This document shows, in pieces, positions 8,307-11,606 of a DNA stretch of 11,606 nt. The translations under genes and the position numbers were made by a program. Numbering within the stretch: position 1 is the first letter of the stretch; every line of letters starts with the position of its first letter. Under the pieces are notes generated by a model. It worked only from the letters and a program-made list of their open reading frames with translations, had not been told where the DNA came from and ran no database searches. The stretch is taken from contig CAWCLK010000012.1 of the NCBI GenBank assembly GCA_963796225.1, forward strand, positions 1-11,606, written 5' to 3'. Source of the stretch: CAWCLK01 sp963796225 (GTDB taxonomy: Bacteria > Actinomycetota > Nitriliruptoria > Nitriliruptorales > Nitriliruptoraceae).

Positions 8307-9586
8307 GCGGGACGACCGCGACGACCCGCGCACGACCGGCGTGGGCTGGGACCGGACCGCCCAGCCGCACGCGTCGGCCGCACTGCGCTCCGCGATCACG
8401 CACGACGAGCTCGGCCACGCGTTCCTGCTGGTGGGCCCGGCCGGGGTGGGCCAGCGCGAGCTGGCCCGGACGCTGGCGGCGGCCCTGAACTGCCCGGACG
8501 CGGTCGACGGCGTGCCCTGCGGGACCTGCGAGACCTGCGCGCGTCATCGGCCGCGAGACCCACACGGCGCTGGTCACCCACGAACCCGAGGGCGCCCAGC
8601 ACCTGGTGTCGTCGGTGCGCGAGGACTGGATCCCGACCGCCAGCCGCACCCTCACCGAGGGGCGTCGACGGGTCATCCGCATCGTGGCGGCCGACCGCAT
8701 GAACGAGTCCGCCCAGAACGCGTTCCTGAAGGCCCTCGAGGAGCCGCCGCCGTCCACGCTGTGGGTGCTCGAGGCGACCGACGACACGGCGCTGCTCGAC
8801 ACGATCCTGTCGCGCTGTCGCCGGCTGGACCTGACCACCTGGTCGCCGGGCGCGCTGCGGGACCGCGCCGTCGAGCTCGGCATCCCGGCCGAGAAGGTGG
8901 AGGCCTCGGTGCGCGCCTCGACGGGCTCGCCGGACCGGCTGGCCGACCTGGCCGCACGCGAGTGCCCCGAGTGCGGCCGGGTGTACGTCGCGACCCACGG
9001 CCCGGCCGCCGACACCTGTCCACGCCACAAGGGTGAGCCCGTCGCGACCGTGTCCGACCGTGCCCGCGACCGCCACGTCGCGGTCGTGCGGCGGCTGGCC
9101 GACGCCGGGCCCGGCGCGGTGACCACGGTGGTCAAGGAGGTCACGGACTGGGCCAAGCAGTGCGCCGCAGGGTTGGCCGAGGCCCACGCGGCCGAGATCA
9201 CCCAGCTGATCGAGGACTACGGCGCCAGCTCGGACCGGGACCTGCCGCGGGGCGTGAAGGCCCGGATGGAGAAGCGCCACAAGCGCCTGCAGCGCGAGAC
9301 CACCCAGGCCGCCATCCACCGGTTCCTCGACGAGTTCGGCGCCTACGTGCGCGACCTGCTCGTGGTGCACGGCGGCGGGGGCGACGACGCGCTCGTGCAC
9401 GTCGACCACGCGGCCGACGCGCGCGCCGACGCGCCGCGGCTGCCGGTCGAGGCGTGCCTGCGGGCACTGGACGACCTCAACCGGTGCCGCAACGCGATCA
9501 CCGAGTTCAACGGCCAGCCCGAGCTGCAGCTCGAACGGGTGCTGCACCCGGTCGCGGCCGCCACCTTCGCCAGCGGCCAGCGCTGA
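8299..9586 (+). CDS. holB: DNA polymerase III clamp-loader subunit delta' (one frameshift)
   Basis: Delta' belongs to the clamp loader that places the sliding clamp on DNA. The P-loop is degenerate (GPAGVGQRE, Gln52 instead of Lys), as expected for delta'. The four zinc cysteines (Cys65, 74, 77, 80) have the same 9-3-3 spacing as E. coli HolB. NESAQNAFLKALEEPP and the arginine-finger SRC (171-173) follow. A second Cys cluster, CPEC-x14-CPRH (222-243), is unusual. An extra base near 8539 breaks the gene between CETC and RVIGRETH. The start is unsure: candidates in this frame are ATG 8233, GTG 8299 and GTG 8341; an ATG at 8303 overlaps the tmk stop as ATGA but is in another frame. With GTG 8299 the corrected protein has 428 residues. 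Stop TGA 9584-9586. Confidence 0.88.
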
Positions 9587-9595
9587 GCCGGGCGG

Positions 9596-9988
9596 TCACT
9601 CGACGGTCAGGGTGCCTTCCATGCCGGCCGTGCGGTGGCCAGGGATGGAGCAGTAGAAGGTGTAGGTGCCGGGCTCGAGCTCGACGGTGCCGACGCTGGT
9701 GGTGCCGGCGTTGGCCGTGACGACAGCCTCGTCGCCGTCCACACCCTCGATGACGACGTTGTGCTCGACGGCGTCCCCAGCGGTCAGGCCGATGGCCACC
9801 TCGCCGGCCTCGGCCTCGAGCTCGGTCGGCTCGAACTTCAGCCCGTCGGTTCCGGTGACCGAGACGTCCGCCTGGACGTCCTCGGCCGGAGCTGCGTCGT
9901 CGCCGTCCCCGCCGCCGCAGGCAGCGAGACCGAGGGCGAGCAGACCGGCGGTGGCCAGTGCCGTGGCGCGGGAGCGCAGGGAGTGCAT
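9596..9988 (-). CDS. Lipoprotein cupredoxin (plastocyanin/azurin-like)
   Basis: This 130-residue protein has a short basic N-terminus, a hydrophobic stretch and the lipobox LAAC (Cys24), so it should be lipid-anchored outside the membrane. A Gly/Asp/Ala-rich linker leads to a cupredoxin domain. The type 1 copper ligands are all present: His76 (VEHNV), then Cys113, His118 and Met123 in YCSIPGHRTAGM. It is probably a single-electron carrier; its partner is not visible here. ATG 9988 is supported by GGAGGT six bases upstream. The gene ends 9 bases from the convergent holB stop. Upstream lies a perfect 16-base palindrome that may regulate it. Codon use matches its neighbours and no frameshift is seen. 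Confidence 0.9.
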   Translation of the reverse strand: MHSLRSRATALATAGLLALGLAACGGGDGDDAAPAEDVQADVSVTGTDGLKFEPTELEAEAGEVAIGLTAGDAVEHNVVIEGVDGDEAVVTANAGTTSVGTVELEPGTYTFYCSIPGHRTAGMEGTLTVE

Positions 9989-10029
9989 GGGAGACCTCCA
10001 GGTCGTTCGGGTCGACGGTCCCGACCTCT

Positions 10030-10045
10030 TGTGAACGCGTTCACA
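10030..10045. promoter_or_regulatory. Perfect palindromic operator upstream of the cupredoxin gene
   Basis: TGTGAACGCGTTCACA is a perfect 16-base inverted repeat. It matches the Crp/GlxR-type pattern TGTGA-N6-TCACA, and its AACGCGTT core with central CG is also like LacI-family operators. It lies 42-57 bases upstream of the cupredoxin ATG and overlaps the predicted transcription start, which fits a repressor. Confidence 0.65.
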
Positions 10046-10050
10046 TGGTA
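10045..10050 (-). promoter_or_regulatory. Candidate cupredoxin promoter -10 element
   Basis: The minus strand reads TACCAT, a TANNNT -10, directly beside the palindrome at 10030-10045. Transcription would start near 10038, inside the palindrome, with a leader of about 50 bases carrying the GGAGGT ribosome-binding site. No clear -35 is visible. Unlike the other promoters in the window it lacks the CGG prefix. Confidence 0.4.
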
Positions 10051-10087
10051 TTCGGTGCCGCGGACGAGTCCGGAGGAGGCCCGTGTG

Positions 10088-11323
10088 TCAGGCGGCGGGC
10101 TGGAGGTCCGCGCCCATGCGGCCCATGAGCTCCTGCACGGTCTCGACGGCGTCCGACCAGGTCACGGTCGTGGCGTCGACGTCGAGGACGGAGTCGACCT
10201 GCCCCACGTCGGTGAAGCTGGTCACGAGGTCGTAGCGGACGTCCGCCAGCGTGTCGGCGAGGTCACGGACCTCGGCCGGGGCGCCGGGGACGAGCGTGAC
10301 GACCTGGCGCATGACGTCGGCGAGGTGCACCGTGAGGTCACGCAGGGTGCCGTCGTCGGCGAAGCTGACGGTGGCGACGCCGGGAAGCACGTCGGGGACC
10401 TCGTCGATCGACGTGCCGGTCTCGGACTCGAAGTCGGCGCGCCAGTCGTCGACCTCGCCGACCTCCTCGAGCAGCTCGCCGAGGGCTTCCAGGGCGGCGC
10501 GGGGGCGAAGGTCGACCCTCCCGGTCGTGCCACCGTCGGCCGGGGCGAGGTCGCGGAAGGTGACGGCCGCCGACAGCACCTGGCCGAGCTGGGTGTGGTC
10601 GAAGGGCATCTCGGAGAGGAACTCGCCCCGGGCCTGGTCGAGGTCGTCCTGGGTGGCGCCGAGGGCGGTCAGGTCGAGGGTGCCGGTCGCCCCGCCGAAC
10701 CCGCCGTCGAGGATCGCGAGCACCGCGTCCTCCAGCGGACCGTCCGGGAGGAACAGCGAGGCCTGGGCCCGGAGCTGGGTCAGGTCGGGCAGGGTCATCG
10801 CGTCGGCGGGCAGGGTGGGCTCGAGCTCGGTGGCCATCGCCATCGACTGCTGGAACTGCTCGAGCATGGCGCCGATGTCGACCTGGGCGAGCGCGGTCAC
10901 GTCAGGGGTCAGCGAGTCGGCCGCGAGCAGCTCGGCCACGTCGACGCGCAGGTCCACCATGGGCTCGCCGTCGACGACGCTGGCGAAGCGCCACGACCCA
11001 TCGGCGGCGTGGGCCAGCACCGAGGTGGCCGTCTCGGCCTGGGTGCGCATCGTCTCGAACACGCTGGCCAGCTGGGAGCCGTCGTCCATGCCGGGATCGG
11101 CCGCCGCCAGGGCGTCGGCGAGGGCGTCGACCTGCTCGTCGGTGATCTCGACGTCGGCCCGCATCTCGGCCGACCACGAGTCGGTGAAGGTGGCCACGAC
11201 GGCCTCGCGTGCCTCGTCGTCGGTGGTGATCGCCGCGGGTTCGCCCCCGCAGGCGGTCAGCAGGCTGGCGGTGGCTGCGGCCACCGCGATGGTCCGGTAC
11301 GTCCTGGGCACGATGCCCCCCAT
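10088..11323 (-). CDS. Large secreted lipoprotein of unknown family
   Basis: This 411-residue protein starts with Arg/Tyr/Arg, a hydrophobic Ala-rich stretch and the lipobox LLTAC (Cys25), so it should be anchored on the outer face of the membrane. The mature part is acidic, rich in Ala, Asp, Leu and Thr, and has no cysteine cluster or catalytic motif that I recognise. Stretches such as VSFADDGTLRDLTVHL and VDLRVDVAELL look like amphipathic beta-strands and helices of the broad LppX/LolA-like lipoprotein type, but this resemblance is weak. ATG 11323 is chosen because it gives a normal signal peptide; GTG 11311 is an alternative, and longer forms would run into the tRNA gene. It precedes the cupredoxin gene on the same strand by 99 bases. 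Only role and location are inferred, not function. Confidence 0.8.
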   Translation of the reverse strand: MGGIVPRTYRTIAVAAATASLLTACGGEPAAITTDDEAREAVVATFTDSWSAEMRADVEITDEQVDALADALAAADPGMDDGSQLASVFETMRTQAETATSVLAHAADGSWRFASVVDGEPMVDLRVDVAELLAADSLTPDVTALAQVDIGAMLEQFQQSMAMATELEPTLPADAMTLPDLTQLRAQASLFLPDGPLEDAVLAILDGGFGGATGTLDLTALGATQDDLDQARGEFLSEMPFDHTQLGQVLSAAVTFRDLAPADGGTTGRVDLRPRAALEALGELLEEVGEVDDWRADFESETGTSIDEVPDVLPGVATVSFADDGTLRDLTVHLADVMRQVVTLVPGAPAEVRDLADTLADVRYDLVTSFTDVGQVDSVLDVDATTVTWSDAVETVQELMGRMGADLQPAA

Positions 11324-11332
11324 TCGTCTCGT

Positions 11333-11356
11333 GCCCGGGCGCCGTTCGCGCCGGGC
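11333..11356 (-). other. Hairpin just upstream of the lipoprotein start
   Basis: GCCCGG (11333-11338) pairs with CCGGGC (11351-11356), and after one bulged G, CGC (11340-11342) pairs with GCG (11348-11350) around a 5-base loop. It ends 9 bases upstream of the lipoprotein ATG, where the ribosome-binding site should be, and no strong Shine-Dalgarno is seen there. It could influence translation or be chance in GC-rich DNA. Confidence 0.3.
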
Positions 11357-11393
11357 CTTCTCGTGCGTCCCGTCGGCCATTCCGGGCCGCCGG

Positions 11394-11423
11394 TTGAGGC
11401 CCCTTCCCCCGCCTCGGTACGCT
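11394..11423 (+). promoter_or_regulatory. tRNA-Thr promoter
   Basis: TTGAGG (11394-11399) and TACGCT (11418-11423) are separated by 18 bases, a good sigma-70-type layout. The -10 carries the CGG prefix (CGGTACGCT) shared with three other promoters here. Transcription would start near 11430, about 23 bases before the mature tRNA 5' end. Confidence 0.7.
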
Positions 11424-11452
11424 GCGCCGCCCGCTGCCACGTGCAGCGGCAC

Positions 11453-11525
11453 GCTGGAGTAGCTCAGTTGGTAGAGCAACGCTCTCGTAAAGCGTAGGTC
11501 ACCGGTTCGAGTCCGGTCTCCAGCT
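11453..11525 (+). tRNA. tRNA-Thr (anticodon CGT)
   Basis: The full cloverleaf can be folded by hand. The acceptor stem GCTGGAG/CTCCAGC is 7 perfect pairs. The D stem GCTC/GAGC encloses loop AGTTGGTA. The anticodon stem ACGCT/AGCGT encloses CTCGTAA, giving anticodon CGT at 11486-11488, which reads ACG threonine codons. The T arm is ACCGG-TTCGAGT-CCGGT. The discriminator base is T and no CCA end is encoded. The 81 bases downstream to the window end show no gene, repeat or attachment site. Confidence 0.96.
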
Positions 11526-11606
11526 CAACAACTCAGGCATTTCAGACCACGTCCGGTTTCGCCACCCGCCCGTGACACCGCCGGCATTGGTCGGTCCATG
11601 CGCTTG

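Noticed and set aside
11484..11490. Reading the anticodon as TCG (tRNA-Arg)
   Set aside because: The 7-base loop CTCGTAA requires T at position 33 before the anticodon, which places CGT at 34-36 and gives threonine.
9635..11497. Plus-strand open frame (620 codons) across both lipoproteins and into the tRNA gene
   Set aside because: It overlaps two genes with perfect lipoprotein signals and runs into the tRNA; its composition is shadow-like.
11526..11606. Phage or island attachment site at the tRNA 3' end
   Set aside because: Only 81 bases follow. No repeat of the tRNA 3' end, integrase or shift in composition is visible.

Overview
The base composition is very GC-rich, third codon positions are almost always G or C, many starts are GTG, and the cluster hppA / topA / tmk / holB includes an MFS-thymidylate kinase fusion. 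Together these point to an actinobacterium (Actinomycetota). The same genes lie close together in Streptomyces (from memory). Two details are not typical of Streptomyces or Mycobacterium and suggest a deep-branching lineage such as Nitriliruptoria, Egibacteria or Acidimicrobiia: TopA has zinc ribbons, and the pyrophosphatase has a K+-dependent signature. The lineage is an inference; nothing here fixes it.

Layout. Positions 1-690 hold the 3' part of a 6-phosphofructokinase (+). It converges on hppA (-, 770-2882), a membrane proton/sodium-pumping pyrophosphatase, across a near-perfect hairpin at 709-753. A 379-base divergent region (2883-3261) separates hppA from topA (+, 3262-5850). Next come the MFS-Tmk fusion (+, 6102-8306) and holB (+, about 8299-9586), probably one operon. 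Two lipoprotein genes lie on the minus strand: a cupredoxin (9596-9988), which ends 9 bases from holB, and a large lipoprotein of unknown family (10088-11323). A tRNA-Thr(CGT) gene (+, 11453-11525) follows, and the last 81 bases hold nothing I recognise.

How the genes fit together. Phosphofructokinase and HppA both touch pyrophosphate or glycolytic energy metabolism, although the phosphoryl donor of the kinase cannot be read from this fragment. TopA, Tmk and HolB serve DNA topology, dTTP supply and the replicative clamp loader. The cupredoxin is probably a membrane-anchored copper electron carrier.

Sequence quality. hppA, topA, tmk and holB are each broken by single-base frameshifts, eight in all, and every one is an extra base. 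Conserved protein sequence continues directly in the next frame each time. I read these as consensus or assembly errors and annotate each gene end to end.

The most interesting unexplained signals are: a shared promoter word CGGTANG(G/C)T that I find only in front of hppA, topA, tmk and the tRNA; strong hairpins at the predicted 5' ends of both the hppA and topA transcripts; a perfect 16-base palindrome over the predicted cupredoxin start site; and a zinc-knuckle-like insertion in HolB. I found no mobile element, CRISPR array or defence system, so I do not claim a new multi-gene system.
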